Below are positions 43,202 through 51,489 of a stretch of DNA of 64,000 nt, in pieces. This DNA comes from Marinimicrobium hydrolyticum (GTDB lineage Bacteria > Pseudomonadota > Gammaproteobacteria > Pseudomonadales > Cellvibrionaceae): positions 186,001 through 250,000 of the forward strand of contig NZ_JAVDDU010000002.1 in assembly GCF_030848505.1 (NCBI RefSeq). Direction: 5' to 3'. Every line of letters starts with the position of its first letter. The first letter of the stretch is position 1. Both the position numbers and the translations under genes were made by a program. The notes under the pieces are model-generated. The model had not been told where the DNA came from and ran no database searches. It was given only the letters and a program-made list of their open reading frames with translations.

Positions 43202-43572
43202 GATTAACCCCGGTACTGTTCGTACAATCTACCGGTACTGCAAACCCGGCCCCGTCATGCTCGCTCGTTGACTCATAAATGCCATGTTTCTCGGTAATCA
43301 TCAACGCCAATGAGGCTACTTGACCTGCCAAGGTACGCTTTGATCTGAGTCAAACTGCAAGGAGTTAGACATGGATTGAGAGCGACCTCAAAGGAATGAT
43401 AGTTCTCCTCATTCTTACTTTAGTTAAGCGATACAAATTCTGAGATATCGTGCAGCATTACACTTCTGGCAGCAAGACACAAAGCGACACAATGGCGACT
43501 AGCCGCGAACTGAATTAATGTGCCTGCAGAGCCCCTTGTGGTATTTGACCAGATAGAGGGTAATGAACCCGG
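43202..43572. promoter_or_regulatory. copA upstream region with FNR/Anr-like box
   Basis: TTGATCTGAGTCAA at 43340-43353 differs from the FNR/Anr consensus TTGATnnnnATCAA by one base. It could drive copA on the minus strand (about 140 bp upstream) or a lost plus-strand gene: AAGGAG with ATG-GAT-TGA follows at 43359-43379, a ribosome site leading into an immediate stop. No intact gene is seen in the region. Confidence 0.45.
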
Positions 43573-43650
43573 CTCAACATGATCGTGTTGCCGGCGCTGT
43601 ATTTGCGTTTTGGGGCTCTGCCACGGGAGGCGAGGGATAGAATCGCCTAG
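43573..43650 (+). pseudogene. C-terminal fragment of a second CzcA-like RND pump gene
   Basis: The first 35 bases are identical to 36541-36575, the 3' end of the RND pump gene. In frame they read LNMIVLPALYLRFGALP and end in TAG after RDRIA. No pump sequence precedes it. The tail after GALP differs from the intact gene, so this is the remnant of a related but distinct copy. Confidence 0.75.
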
Positions 43651-43679
43651 TGACCCAAACATCAATAAACGAAAGCACA

Positions 43680-43955
43680 CTATCTTCCAAAGAATGGGTT
43701 GGAAAAAGTCAGATATTTGAAGGTCTCTACTTCTTCGGCCCGCTGTCTTACCTGTTCCTGGATCTTACGGATCTGCTGCTTGGTTAGTTCGTGGTATTCG
43801 CGGATACTGCGCTCCAGGGAAGTTACTGATGACTGTTCACGTTGGATCAGTTCGACAATCGCTGCCTTTTCAGTTTGCTCTATGTCGTGGTCGTGGGCTT
43901 GTGCTGCGCCAGTGGTTGCAGTGATAGCCAGGGCGATCAAAATTAGCTTTTTCAT
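43680..43955 (-). CDS. Small periplasmic coiled-coil protein with HDHD start
   Basis: About 91 aa. Signal peptide (MKKLILIALAITATTGAAQA), then the mature protein starts HDHDIEQ and continues as one long helix with heptads (LIQREQSSVTSLERSIREY). AAGGA lies before the ATG at 43955; another ATG at 43961 is in frame. It could be a metal-buffering or chaperone-like periplasmic helix, and its setting beside metal genes supports that. No family is recognised. Confidence 0.6.
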   Translation of the reverse strand: MKKLILIALAITATTGAAQAHDHDIEQTEKAAIVELIQREQSSVTSLERSIREYHELTKQQIRKIQEQVRQRAEEVETFKYLTFSNPFFGR

Positions 43956-44061
43956 GGTCATTTCCTTAATAGTGATGGTTTCTTTAGGGCGTACTTCTTG
44001 GGAAGGGCGCCAGGTACGGTTCTAAAGTAAACAAACACTCAGCAAGGAAAGTGGACAAAAA

Positions 44062-44637
44062 ATGAAAGAAATGTGCAGGGACGACAATCACGACTCGGAT
44101 GCCGATGAAGACGACTGGATTCACTACGAGGGACTAGACATGAGGATCAGGAGCGCGAGGATCGAAGACTCTCACAACATCTCAAAGTTAATCGAGCGGT
44201 CTGCTTTGCCTCACAGGGAGGATGATTTCGATGACGCTGGCTGGTTTCGCTTTGTCGAATCGAACTCAGAATCCGGAATCGTCGCTAAACTCGGTGAGGA
44301 CCGGCGCGTAACGCTTATCGCCGAAGAAGGAGATCAGATGCAGGGGCTTATCTCACTGACCGGTGGCGACAAGATAGATCTTCTATTTGTCTGCCCACAT
44401 CATAGACGCAAAGGAGTCGCGAGCCGTCTATGGGAGGCCGTGCACGTCCAGAGTGAGCAAGACACCGACCCCGTAGAATTTTGGGTCCGTTCTTCAAGCG
44501 CCGGTGTACCCTTCTACGAGAGACTAGGCTTCACCATCGAAAATGGCCGCCAAACTTTTTCCGGTATATCATTCTTTCTGATGAAGCTACGAATTAACAG
44601 TCAGCTCAACGGAGACACCATAAGCGGCGCGGGTTAG
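44062..44637 (+). CDS. GNAT family N-acetyltransferase 1
   Basis: 191 aa. An acidic N-terminal lead of about 25 residues precedes MRIRSARIEDSHNISKLIERS, the usual GNAT opening. The acetyl-CoA loop is seen as CPHHRRKGVASRLWEAV (about 112-128), and the motif-B tail as PFYERLGFTIENGRQTF. Transfers acetyl from acetyl-CoA to an unknown amine. The annotated ATG has AAGGAAAG some way upstream; ATG at 44140 would give the more typical length. Confidence 0.75.
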   Translation: MKEMCRDDNHDSDADEDDWIHYEGLDMRIRSARIEDSHNISKLIERSALPHREDDFDDAGWFRFVESNSESGIVAKLGEDRRVTLIAEEGDQMQGLISLTGGDKIDLLFVCPHHRRKGVASRLWEAVHVQSEQDTDPVEFWVRSSSAGVPFYERLGFTIENGRQTFSGISFFLMKLRINSQLNGDTISGAG

Positions 44638-44761
44638 CCGGGCCTCCCGGGCTTTGAGGTGCCCAAGAAATCGGTACGCATACCTCCGAGCCCTACTGAT
44701 AAGTTGGTATTCCAGAGCGAGAGCTCTAACCAAAACAGGCGCACCAGGAACCTAGTCCCAC

Positions 44762-45292
44762 ATGAAGATCCGAGCAGCATTGGCAAGCGATGCCCAGAAT
44801 ATCGCTGATATCCATACTACGAGCTGGCGAGAAACGTATCACAACGCTTTAACGGCGCAGTATCTTGCGGACATTGCTCCGAAGGAACGAAATGATATCT
44901 GGACAAGCCGGCTAAATAGTCCAAAGCCTAACCAGTACGTGGCCATTGCGGAACAGGATGGAGAACTCCTAGGTTTCGCCTGCGCTTACGCAGGCGAAAA
45001 TCCCGAATGGGGCTCCTACTTGGACAACTTGCATGTACGCAAAACACATCAAGGAAACGGCATCGGAAAAGCGCTTTTAATTGAAATCTCCCGTTGGTGC
45101 CAGCAACAGGAACCAAGCAGCGGCTTGTGCTTGCTGGTGAACCAAAACAATGTGAACGCGCAGGAATTTTACAAATCACTCGGTGCACACAACGCCCAAG
45201 AGAGCGTATGGAATGCGCCAGATGGCAGCGCCGTGCCAACTTATTGGTTTGTTTGGGATAGAGGCGCACTCCCCTGTAACAAGGACAGTTGA
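44762..45292 (+). CDS. GNAT family N-acetyltransferase 2
   Basis: 176 aa. Opening MKIRAALASDAQNIADIHTTSWRET, acetyl-CoA loop HVRKTHQGNGIGKALLIEI (about 92-110), and FYKSLGAHNAQESVW near the end. Typical single-domain GNAT; substrate unknown. A perfect 11-bp inverted repeat lies inside the gene at 44974-44999. The stop is 2 nt before the GTG of the next acetyltransferase, so the two are probably translated together. Confidence 0.8.
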   Translation: MKIRAALASDAQNIADIHTTSWRETYHNALTAQYLADIAPKERNDIWTSRLNSPKPNQYVAIAEQDGELLGFACAYAGENPEWGSYLDNLHVRKTHQGNGIGKALLIEISRWCQQQEPSSGLCLLVNQNNVNAQEFYKSLGAHNAQESVWNAPDGSAVPTYWFVWDRGALPCNKDS

Positions 45293-45294
45293 AA

Positions 45295-45840
45295 GTGAAC
45301 ACAAAGGAGCTGGAGACGGATCGTTTGTGCCTCAGACAGTGGAGAGATGACGATCTCCGTGTGTTCGCTGAGCTGAATTCAGATCCGGTCGTTATGGAGT
45401 ACTTCCCAAAGTGCCTCGAACGTGCGGAAAGTGACTCGTTGGCAGATACCTGCAAGCAACTGATTACAGATAGAGGTTGGAGCTTCTGGGCCGCAAGCTT
45501 AAAGGAAAGTGGGGCTTTCATCGGGTTCGTTGGCTTGCATGATCCCGCGTACCTGCCATTTTCACCCTGCGTAGAAGTGGGTTGGCGACTCCATAAAAAC
45601 TATTGGGGCCAAGGCTACGCTACAGAGGCGGCCAACGCATCGTTACGGTTTGCGTTTGAGGAGCTGCACCTGGATGAGGTAGTGTCATTCACAACCGTAC
45701 GCAACCAGCGTTCTCGCTCGGTAATGGAGCGCCTTGGTATGACCAATACCGGCAATAACTTTAATCACCCCAAGATCGAGCCAGATCACCCACTCTCCGA
45801 GCATGTACTCTACAAAATAACGAAATCGGATTGGCGATAA
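45295..45840 (+). CDS. GNAT family N-acetyltransferase 3 (RimJ/RimL-like)
   Basis: About 181 aa. It opens LETDRLCLRQWRDDDLRVF, the RimJ/RimL-type start, then has CVEVGWRLHKNYWGQGYATEAA and VRNQRSRSVMERLGM. This group acetylates protein N-termini or small amines. GTG at 45295 follows AAGGACAG; a TTG at 45289 overlapping the previous stop is also possible. Confidence 0.82.
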   Translation: MNTKELETDRLCLRQWRDDDLRVFAELNSDPVVMEYFPKCLERAESDSLADTCKQLITDRGWSFWAASLKESGAFIGFVGLHDPAYLPFSPCVEVGWRLHKNYWGQGYATEAANASLRFAFEELHLDEVVSFTTVRNQRSRSVMERLGMTNTGNNFNHPKIEPDHPLSEHVLYKITKSDWR

Positions 45841-45882
45841 CCTCAAATTTTAGCTGGGAACCTATTCCCAAGGGTTTTATCA

Positions 45883-46782
45883 ATGACATTGCTCACCCTG
45901 CGCGGCTCGCTTAGCGCTTCAATTCTTAGACGTCTCGCCCCTCTGCTACTAGCATCGACTAGCATCGCCTGCGCTCCTTCAACTGAGTCCCCAAGCCCAG
46001 AGGGTGCAAACCTACAGGAACGAGAAGTCGATCTGAGTGAATACTTCTCCGGGACCGACGCGAATGACTCCACCTTTGTGGTTTACCACCCCGCATCCGG
46101 ACAGCTCATCAGGCACAATCCGGAGCGCGCGCAGCAGCGGTTTCCGGCAGCGTCTACTTATAAGATTCCGAACGCTTTGATTGCTATTGAAACCGGGGTC
46201 GCAAAGGGGCCAGATCACTTGATCCCATGGGACGGAAACATTCCAGCGGATGCTGGCTTTTGGTCTTCCACATGGTCAAAAGATCACACACTTCGCTCCG
46301 CCATGCGGACTTCCGCCTATTGGTACTATCAGGAGATCGCACGCGAGATTGGCGCCGAGCGTATGCTGGCCTACCTTGACCAGTTCGACTACGGTAATCA
46401 ATCCATAGACGGGGGGATTGATGCGTTCTGGCTCCACGGTGGCCTTCGAATCTCTCCAGATGAGCAGGTACGGTTTTTAGAGCGCATGTACAGCGGAAGG
46501 CTTGGGTTAAGTGAGCGCTCATTCCAGTTAGTTAGAGACATCATCGTATTAGAGGAAAACCCTGACTATCGACTCAGTGGAAAAACCGGTACGGCCGATG
46601 TAACTCCGAATGGCGAGCTTCTATGGTTAGTTGGTTACGTTGAGCGCGAGGAGGACGTGTGGTTCTATGCGTTAAATATGGAAGGTGAACACGTATGGAA
46701 CAAATGGGGTAAGCCTTCTGCACGCCTCGTGCTTGTGCGCGCTATGTTGCGTGAACTCAATGTGCTTCCGCGCGAACTCTGA
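45883..46782 (+). CDS. Class D (OXA-type) beta-lactamase-like lipoprotein
   Basis: 299 aa. N-terminal signal with a cysteine at residue 30 (TSIAC) suggests a lipoprotein. Class D elements in order: STYK at 91-94 (catalytic Ser and carboxylatable Lys), SAY at 144-146 where SxV is usual, YGN at 170-172, Trp183 in AFWL, and KTG at 234-236. All catalytic positions are present, so it can be expected to hydrolyse beta-lactams, although Tyr for Val in the second motif is unusual. No integron attC site or transposon end was seen; it reads as a chromosomal gene. Spectrum cannot be predicted. Confidence 0.85.
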   Translation: MTLLTLRGSLSASILRRLAPLLLASTSIACAPSTESPSPEGANLQEREVDLSEYFSGTDANDSTFVVYHPASGQLIRHNPERAQQRFPAASTYKIPNALIAIETGVAKGPDHLIPWDGNIPADAGFWSSTWSKDHTLRSAMRTSAYWYYQEIAREIGAERMLAYLDQFDYGNQSIDGGIDAFWLHGGLRISPDEQVRFLERMYSGRLGLSERSFQLVRDIIVLEENPDYRLSGKTGTADVTPNGELLWLVGYVEREEDVWFYALNMEGEHVWNKWGKPSARLVLVRAMLRELNVLPREL

Positions 46783-46814
46783 CGGGGCTCATGGCAATTA
46801 CTTAAACTACCCTC

Positions 46815-46843
46815 TTGATTACTGGACCACCCGGTTCTATTAT
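46815..46843 (+). promoter_or_regulatory. Promoter with internal TetR operator upstream of the TetR gene
   Basis: TTGATT (46815-46820), a 17-bp spacer and TATTAT (46838-46843) form a good sigma-70 promoter. The spacer holds TGGACC-accc-GGTTCt, an imperfect palindrome. A nearly identical promoter/operator lies at 50404-50432 and a related palindrome at 50530-50545, both before the SDR gene. Autoregulation by the TetR protein is inferred. Confidence 0.7.
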
Positions 46844-46862
46844 TCCAGCAACGGGAGCTAAT

Positions 46863-47465
46863 ATGACCAAGTCCACCTCTGCCGGCCGCGGCCGGCCACT
46901 GCAATTTGACCCTGAGCAGGCGCTGCAGCAAGCCATATTGCTGTTTTGGCGTCACGGCTATGAAGCCACTTCCACCAACCAGCTTATGAACGCGATGGGG
47001 CTGTCAAAAAGCAGCCTGTACCAAACTTTTGGTTCAAAGGATGCGCTGTTCAATCTGTGCCTGGACCGCTACGGGGAGATGACCGCTAGCTATATGCGCG
47101 ACACCTTGGCGCAGACTGAATCCCCCAAGCAGTTCTTGATGGATCTAATCGAGGCCACGGCCAGCTATCAGGCCGATCACGAGCCCGACGGGTGCCTATT
47201 GGTGAACAGTGCCTGCGAGCTGGGGGTTAGCAACGATTTTGCCGGGCCTATGCTGCTCAAACGCCGGGACAAAGCGCTGGAGATTTTGCGCCAAGCTTGC
47301 CTGGCGATGCGAGAATGCGGGGAGCTGGCACCCGAGCGCGACCCGGAGGCAATCGCAAATCAGTTGTTTGCGCTGATCTGCGGCTTGAAAGTCATGGAAA
47401 AGATGCGTTTCACCCCCGAGCAGCGGCGCCATAGCATGCAGATGGTGGAAGCGCTGCTGAATTAA
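46863..47465 (+). CDS. TetR/AcrR family transcriptional regulator
   Basis: 200 aa. After the lead GRGRPLQFDPEQALQQAI, the helix-turn-helix reads HGYEATSTNQLMNAMGLSKSSLYQTFGSKDAL (residues about 32-64), the standard TetR layout. A helical ligand-binding domain follows with CLLVNSACELG. ATG at 46863 has GGGAG 5 nt upstream. It likely represses its own promoter and that of the SDR gene at 50591 through the shared TGGACC-type operator. The effector is unknown. Confidence 0.87.
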   Translation: MTKSTSAGRGRPLQFDPEQALQQAILLFWRHGYEATSTNQLMNAMGLSKSSLYQTFGSKDALFNLCLDRYGEMTASYMRDTLAQTESPKQFLMDLIEATASYQADHEPDGCLLVNSACELGVSNDFAGPMLLKRRDKALEILRQACLAMRECGELAPERDPEAIANQLFALICGLKVMEKMRFTPEQRRHSMQMVEALLN

Positions 47466-47742
47466 AGCAGTAAAATATAACTCACCTATTTACGAGAATA
47501 GGGAGTACAGTGACTGGTATAGGAAGTTGATTCGTTTAACGCTTAGTTGACGATTCACAAGATTTGAACCAAGCCACAGAACTAGAGTTTTAAGCATTCA
47601 TGCCCCCTAGCGCGGGCCGCAATGCTCCTCATTCGACCTTCGATAGCAGAACTCCCTTATACCATCCACCGCACACACCGTCGTGCGCAGGCCTCTTTTC
47701 GTCTGCCGTATACGACTTTGCACCCCTAAGAGAATAATTAAT

Positions 47743-49221
47743 ATGAAAAACCTTATGCACTGTTTTAAATTATCAGTATGGCTGACTGCCGTACTGGCAA
47801 TGGCTGTTATCACCGGCTGTGGCGGCGGCAAGTGGGATGGAGATTCCCTCACCCCTCCAACTGAAGATATCGTTCCCACTGTAACAGGAACTAACCCCAG
47901 CAATAATGTGAGCAATGTAGCATTGTCCACAGCGGTCAACACCACATTTAGCGTTGCGATGGATGCAGACAGCATCAACGCAGCCAACTTTACCCTGACA
48001 GCTCCGAATAACACAGCGGTGACCGGGGATGTGACTTACTCCTCAAATAACATGACAGCGACCTTTGTGCCTGCTGACAACTTGGAGTCGAGCACTCTCT
48101 ATACCGCCAAAATCACCACAGGCGTGCAAAGTGAAGACGGCACAGCACTAGCTAGCAGCTACAGTTGGATGTTTACGACGCTCAACGTGGACGCCGAGCC
48201 GATCGCTGTCAGTGAAATGAATCCAGAAAATGAAGTCTCTGATGTGTGCACCAACAAAACGATTAGGGCCGTCTTTGATCAACCACTGAATGCCGACACG
48301 ATTGAATCACCCGCGACCAGCTTCTTTTTGGTGGAAACAGAGAACACCATCGAGGTTGCCGGTACCGTGAGTCTTGATTCGGAGGGCACCACGGCGACGT
48401 TTGTACCCGCATCGGAGCTGAACGCCAACATTGAATACACCGCCACAGTCACCACGGAAGTTACCGACGTGAATGGCAATTCGCTGGACAATGATGTGAC
48501 CTGGACTTTCACCACCAGCGATACATTTTGTCAGGACACGATTACCCTGGGCTCAACTCTACCCTACGGTGTTCTGTCTAACACCGGAGTTACCTTGGGT
48601 GGCGGACCAGACAGCACCACGGGCCTGCGTATTGACGGTGATGTGGGTATCTTTCCGGCGGGCGCCTGTATCGGTTGTGATAACAGTACTGTCAGTGGCG
48701 TGATTGAGATCGGCACCACCTTGGCAAGCGACGCAATGGACGACCTGGAAGCGGCTTATGACGAGGCACTAAACCGTTCAACCAATCGCTGTACTCTGGT
48801 TGACTCAGGTGTTTTGACCACCAACCCTTCAGCCACTTGTGGTGGCGGCGCTGACGGTGTGTTTGCTCCCGGTCTTTACTGGTCAGGAACCTCCATTGAA
48901 ATCCCCGTCGATGGCACGATCACTCTCGATGCCCACAACGATGCGGATGCGGTGTTTATCTTCCAATCGGAATCCACCATCGACACCATCGGCGGAAACA
49001 CTCACATACTGCTTGCCAACGGTGCTCAGGCCAAGAACGTGTTCTGGGTCGCTGGCAGCTCGGCAACCATCGGCGGGACTGACTCCAACTTCATTGGCAC
49101 GGTGATGGCGATGATCGGTATTACGGTTAACAGCGGTACCGAAATGTCTGGACGCGCGTTTGCTCGCGGCGCCGAGGTCACAGTACAAGACGGTGCCCTG
49201 ATTACCGTGCCCGCCGAGTAA
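47743..49221 (+). CDS. Ice-binding-like (DUF3494) lipoprotein with two Big_5 domains
   Basis: 492 aa. Lipobox ITGC, then a Gly-rich linker. Two SbsA-type Ig-like (Big_5) domains follow: VPTVTGTNPSNNVSNVALST to SYSWMFTT (about 40-148) and MNPENEVSDVCTNKTIRAVF to VTWTFTT (about 155-265). The C-terminal DUF3494 ice-binding-like beta-solenoid (about 275-492) has FAPGLYWSGTSIEIP, VFIFQSESTI and FIGTVMAMIGITVNSG. It is exported and lipid-anchored. DUF3494 proteins include ice-binding adhesins, but many serve as general surface proteins. It is followed 76 bp later by the OmpA-like gene. Confidence 0.85.
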   Translation: MKNLMHCFKLSVWLTAVLAMAVITGCGGGKWDGDSLTPPTEDIVPTVTGTNPSNNVSNVALSTAVNTTFSVAMDADSINAANFTLTAPNNTAVTGDVTYSSNNMTATFVPADNLESSTLYTAKITTGVQSEDGTALASSYSWMFTTLNVDAEPIAVSEMNPENEVSDVCTNKTIRAVFDQPLNADTIESPATSFFLVETENTIEVAGTVSLDSEGTTATFVPASELNANIEYTATVTTEVTDVNGNSLDNDVTWTFTTSDTFCQDTITLGSTLPYGVLSNTGVTLGGGPDSTTGLRIDGDVGIFPAGACIGCDNSTVSGVIEIGTTLASDAMDDLEAAYDEALNRSTNRCTLVDSGVLTTNPSATCGGGADGVFAPGLYWSGTSIEIPVDGTITLDAHNDADAVFIFQSESTIDTIGGNTHILLANGAQAKNVFWVAGSSATIGGTDSNFIGTVMAMIGITVNSGTEMSGRAFARGAEVTVQDGALITVPAE

Positions 49222-49297
49222 ATTCTACTGACACAGTATTAAGCAAGGGCGCCCGACTTCCGTGGCGCCCACGCCCCACCCCTACCGGTATCGAACA

Positions 49298-50353
49298 ATG
49301 AAAATAATCACTACATACACAAAATGCCCTACCGCCGTTGCGCGTAAAGCCCTGGTAATGCCAACCGCCGTTTCCTTGCTTGCCCTCGCTCTCGCAGCAT
49401 CATTCCCCGCGCAGGCGAACACCGAAGCAGGTCAGTTTTCAGTAAGCCCGTTTGTGGGGCTTCACAAGTTTGAAAGTAAACAGAACTTGGAAGATTCCTT
49501 CACCTACGGTATCCGCCTCGGTTACAGCTTCACCGAACATTGGGCGCTTGAAGGTGCGGTATCCTTCGTTGGCAGCGATGTTGACGATGCAACCTTAACT
49601 GACCCAGCCAAAGGGCAATTTTCGAGCCCAGCGGACAGTGTTGACCTAATGCTGTATCAGCTGGATGCGCTGTATCACTTTCGCCCGCGAAGTAAACTTT
49701 CGCCTTATGTTGTGTTCGGCTACGGCGCGGCCGATTACAGCCCCAGCATTTCCGACAAAAATATGTCCACCTTCAACTTGGGCGTCGGTGCGAAGTATTG
49801 GATCGCTGAAAACCTGGCCTTGCGCTTTGATCTGCGCGATCACTTCGTAAGCGAAGTCTTCAGCGATGGCTTTCACAACGTCAGCGCGACTATGGGTGTC
49901 ACCTTCACCTTTGGCGGTAGCACATCAAAAACCCGCAACGAGCCAGTGGTAAGACCTTCGCCTGCACCCCGCCCAGCGGTTGTCGAGGAGAAGGTAATCG
50001 CACTGACATTTGACGATATTCATTTCGATTTCGACCAATCAACACTCACCAGTGAGGCGAAGGCGCTTCTGCAAACGAGCGTAAAAACGTTGAAAGAAAA
50101 CCCGAAAACCAAAGTGCGCATCGCGGGCTACACGTCCGCTTCCGGTACAGCGGAGCACAACCAAGCACTGAGTGAGCGCCGCGCTACCGCGATTGAAAAC
50201 TATCTGATTGATCAGGGTATTTCCAACCGCAGGCTCTCTACCATCGGCTACGGCAATACCCGCCCAGTCAGCTATGAAACAGACCCCAGCAACCAGAACT
50301 CGGTTGCCGCAAAGGAGAATATGCGGGCACTGTTTGAAATTGTCGTTGAATAA
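49298..50353 (+). CDS. OmpA-family outer-membrane protein
   Basis: 351 aa. Signal peptide (to about residue 40, ending PAQANT). An eight-stranded barrel (about 45-210) is built of alternating strands such as FSVSPFVGLHKFE and WALEGAVSFVGS. A Pro-rich linker (VVRPSPAPRPAV) leads to the OmpA peptidoglycan-binding domain (about 235-350) with IHFDFDQSTLTSEAK, GYTSASGTAEHNQALSERRA and RLSTIGYGNTRP. The conserved Asp/Arg diaminopimelate ligands appear present. It anchors the outer membrane to the cell wall and may act with the upstream ice-binding-like lipoprotein. Confidence 0.88.
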   Translation: MKIITTYTKCPTAVARKALVMPTAVSLLALALAASFPAQANTEAGQFSVSPFVGLHKFESKQNLEDSFTYGIRLGYSFTEHWALEGAVSFVGSDVDDATLTDPAKGQFSSPADSVDLMLYQLDALYHFRPRSKLSPYVVFGYGAADYSPSISDKNMSTFNLGVGAKYWIAENLALRFDLRDHFVSEVFSDGFHNVSATMGVTFTFGGSTSKTRNEPVVRPSPAPRPAVVEEKVIALTFDDIHFDFDQSTLTSEAKALLQTSVKTLKENPKTKVRIAGYTSASGTAEHNQALSERRATAIENYLIDQGISNRRLSTIGYGNTRPVSYETDPSNQNSVAAKENMRALFEIVVE

Positions 50354-50403
50354 CCGGCAGCGTTAGCTTTTGTTGGTGCGGTGAGCCGGCGTCGCCTGCC
50401 CTC

Positions 50404-50432
50404 TTGATTATTGGACCATTCGGTTCTATTAT
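50404..50432 (+). promoter_or_regulatory. Second copy of the TetR-type promoter/operator
   Basis: TTGATT (50404-50409), a 17-bp spacer with TGGACCattcGGTTC, then TATTAT (50427-50432). Nearly the same sequence as 46815-46843, differing at three positions. It points toward the SDR gene but is separated from it by a terminator-like hairpin. Confidence 0.7.
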
Positions 50433-50488
50433 ACCTGGAGCTGGACCCAGTCTTGTGAAGACGACCGGTTAGAAAGCACAGTGAATTG

Positions 50489-50519
50489 AAAAGCGAGCCG
50501 TTTGTGCTCGCTTTTCTTT
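50489..50519 (+). terminator. Terminator between the two SDR-side operators
   Basis: AAAAGCGAGC (50489-50498) and GCTCGCTTTT (50506-50515) form a 10-bp stem around 7 nt, followed by CTTT. It would stop transcripts from the 50404 promoter before the SDR gene, or act as an attenuator. Confidence 0.7.
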
Positions 50520-50529
50520 GGCCCATATA

Positions 50530-50545
50530 TGGACCGATTGGTCCC
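50530..50545. promoter_or_regulatory. Third TetR-type operator, nearest the SDR gene
   Basis: TGGACC-gatt-GGTCCC, the most symmetric of the three copies. It lies 46 bp before the SDR start, well placed to repress its expression. Confidence 0.55.
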
Positions 50546-50590
50546 ATTTATAGCCAAAACCGCCTCATTCCAACGCAAAGGAGTACGACC

Positions 50591-51370
50591 ATGGATTTTT
50601 CCCGACACACCGCTCTTGTCACCGGCGCCAACCGGGGCATCGGCCTGGCATTAACCCAGGCGCTGTTGAGCGCCGGCATCCAAAAGCTGTACGCCACTTG
50701 CCGCGATCCAGAGAGCATGCCAGAGCTGAACGACGCGCGGGTCGAAGTGTTGGCCTTGGACATCACGGATGCTGCGCAAATTGCCGCCATCGCCGCACGC
50801 ACCACTGATCTCAGCCTGCTGATCAACAATGCCGGCATTGTGGCTGCTGGCCCGTTCGAGGGCACGCCGCGCGCTGAGGTGGTCCGCGATATGAATACCA
50901 ACTATTACGGGCCGATCGATGTCACCCGCGCACTGATCCCGACACTGCGAGCCAACGCTTCAGCCGGCCACCCTGCCGCTATTGTCAACGTGGTGTCAAT
51001 TGGCGCTTTTGCCAATTTGCCCGTGCTGGGCGGCTACTGTGCATCCAAGGCCGCGGCCTTGTCCTGGAGCCAGGGGCTGCGTATCGAGTTGGCGCGCGAC
51101 CATATTGAGGTGTTCACGGTTAATCCCGGCCCAATCGATACGGACATGACCGCTAGCTCGGACGGACCTAAAACTGCGCCCGCCGAGGCCGCGAACAACA
51201 CACTGACCGCGCTGCAGCGAGGCGAGCTGGATATCTTCCCAGACCCGGCAAGCCAATACATGATTTCGGTCTTTAAGGACAACTATCGGGGATTAGAAGC
51301 ACTGTTCAGCGAGATGAACCAACAACTCACCGAGCCGCGGGTCGAAGCGGACCTTATTGCTGCTTCGTAA
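50591..51370 (+). CDS. Short-chain dehydrogenase/reductase
   Basis: 259 aa, of the classical SDR fold. Cofactor motif TGANRGIG (residues about 10-17), NNAGI (about 79-83), catalytic Ser in NVVSIGAF, and YCASK (Tyr-x-x-x-Lys). Oxidises or reduces an alcohol/carbonyl with NAD(P)(H). ATG at 50591 follows AAAGGAGT; a longer frame from 50486 runs through the terminator and operator and is rejected. It is likely controlled by the TetR regulator at 46863 through shared operators. Followed by a strong hairpin at 51394-51430. Confidence 0.88.
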   Translation: MDFSRHTALVTGANRGIGLALTQALLSAGIQKLYATCRDPESMPELNDARVEVLALDITDAAQIAAIAARTTDLSLLINNAGIVAAGPFEGTPRAEVVRDMNTNYYGPIDVTRALIPTLRANASAGHPAAIVNVVSIGAFANLPVLGGYCASKAAALSWSQGLRIELARDHIEVFTVNPGPIDTDMTASSDGPKTAPAEAANNTLTALQRGELDIFPDPASQYMISVFKDNYRGLEALFSEMNQQLTEPRVEADLIAAS

Positions 51371-51393
51371 ACCGACAGCCGTCTCCGCACGAA

Positions 51394-51430
51394 TAGACCA
51401 TCGCCCAGTCTCGTATCGGGCGATGGTCTA
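51394..51430 (+). terminator. Long hairpin after the SDR gene
   Basis: TAGACCATCGCCC (51394-51406) pairs perfectly with GGGCGATGGTCTA (51418-51430) around 11 nt. The T content after it is modest (CTATTTC). Confidence 0.65.
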
Positions 51431-51489
51431 CTATTTCGCCCGGCATTCCGGTGTGCGATCATGGTCCACAAACCGGAAAGGAGTCGAAA

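Noticed and set aside
43315-43345. CueR/MerR-type operator before copA (TTGACCTGCCAAGGT)
   Set aside because: The half-sites overlap with far too short a spacing, and no -10 at 19-20 bp was found.
43420-43680. 86-aa minus-strand ORF behind copA
   Set aside because: It reads antisense through the RND pump remnant and has no ribosome site.
44638-45882. Integron gene cassettes (acetyltransferases plus OXA gene)
   Set aside because: No attC core pair (RYYYAAC/GTTRRRY) or integrase could be seen between the genes.
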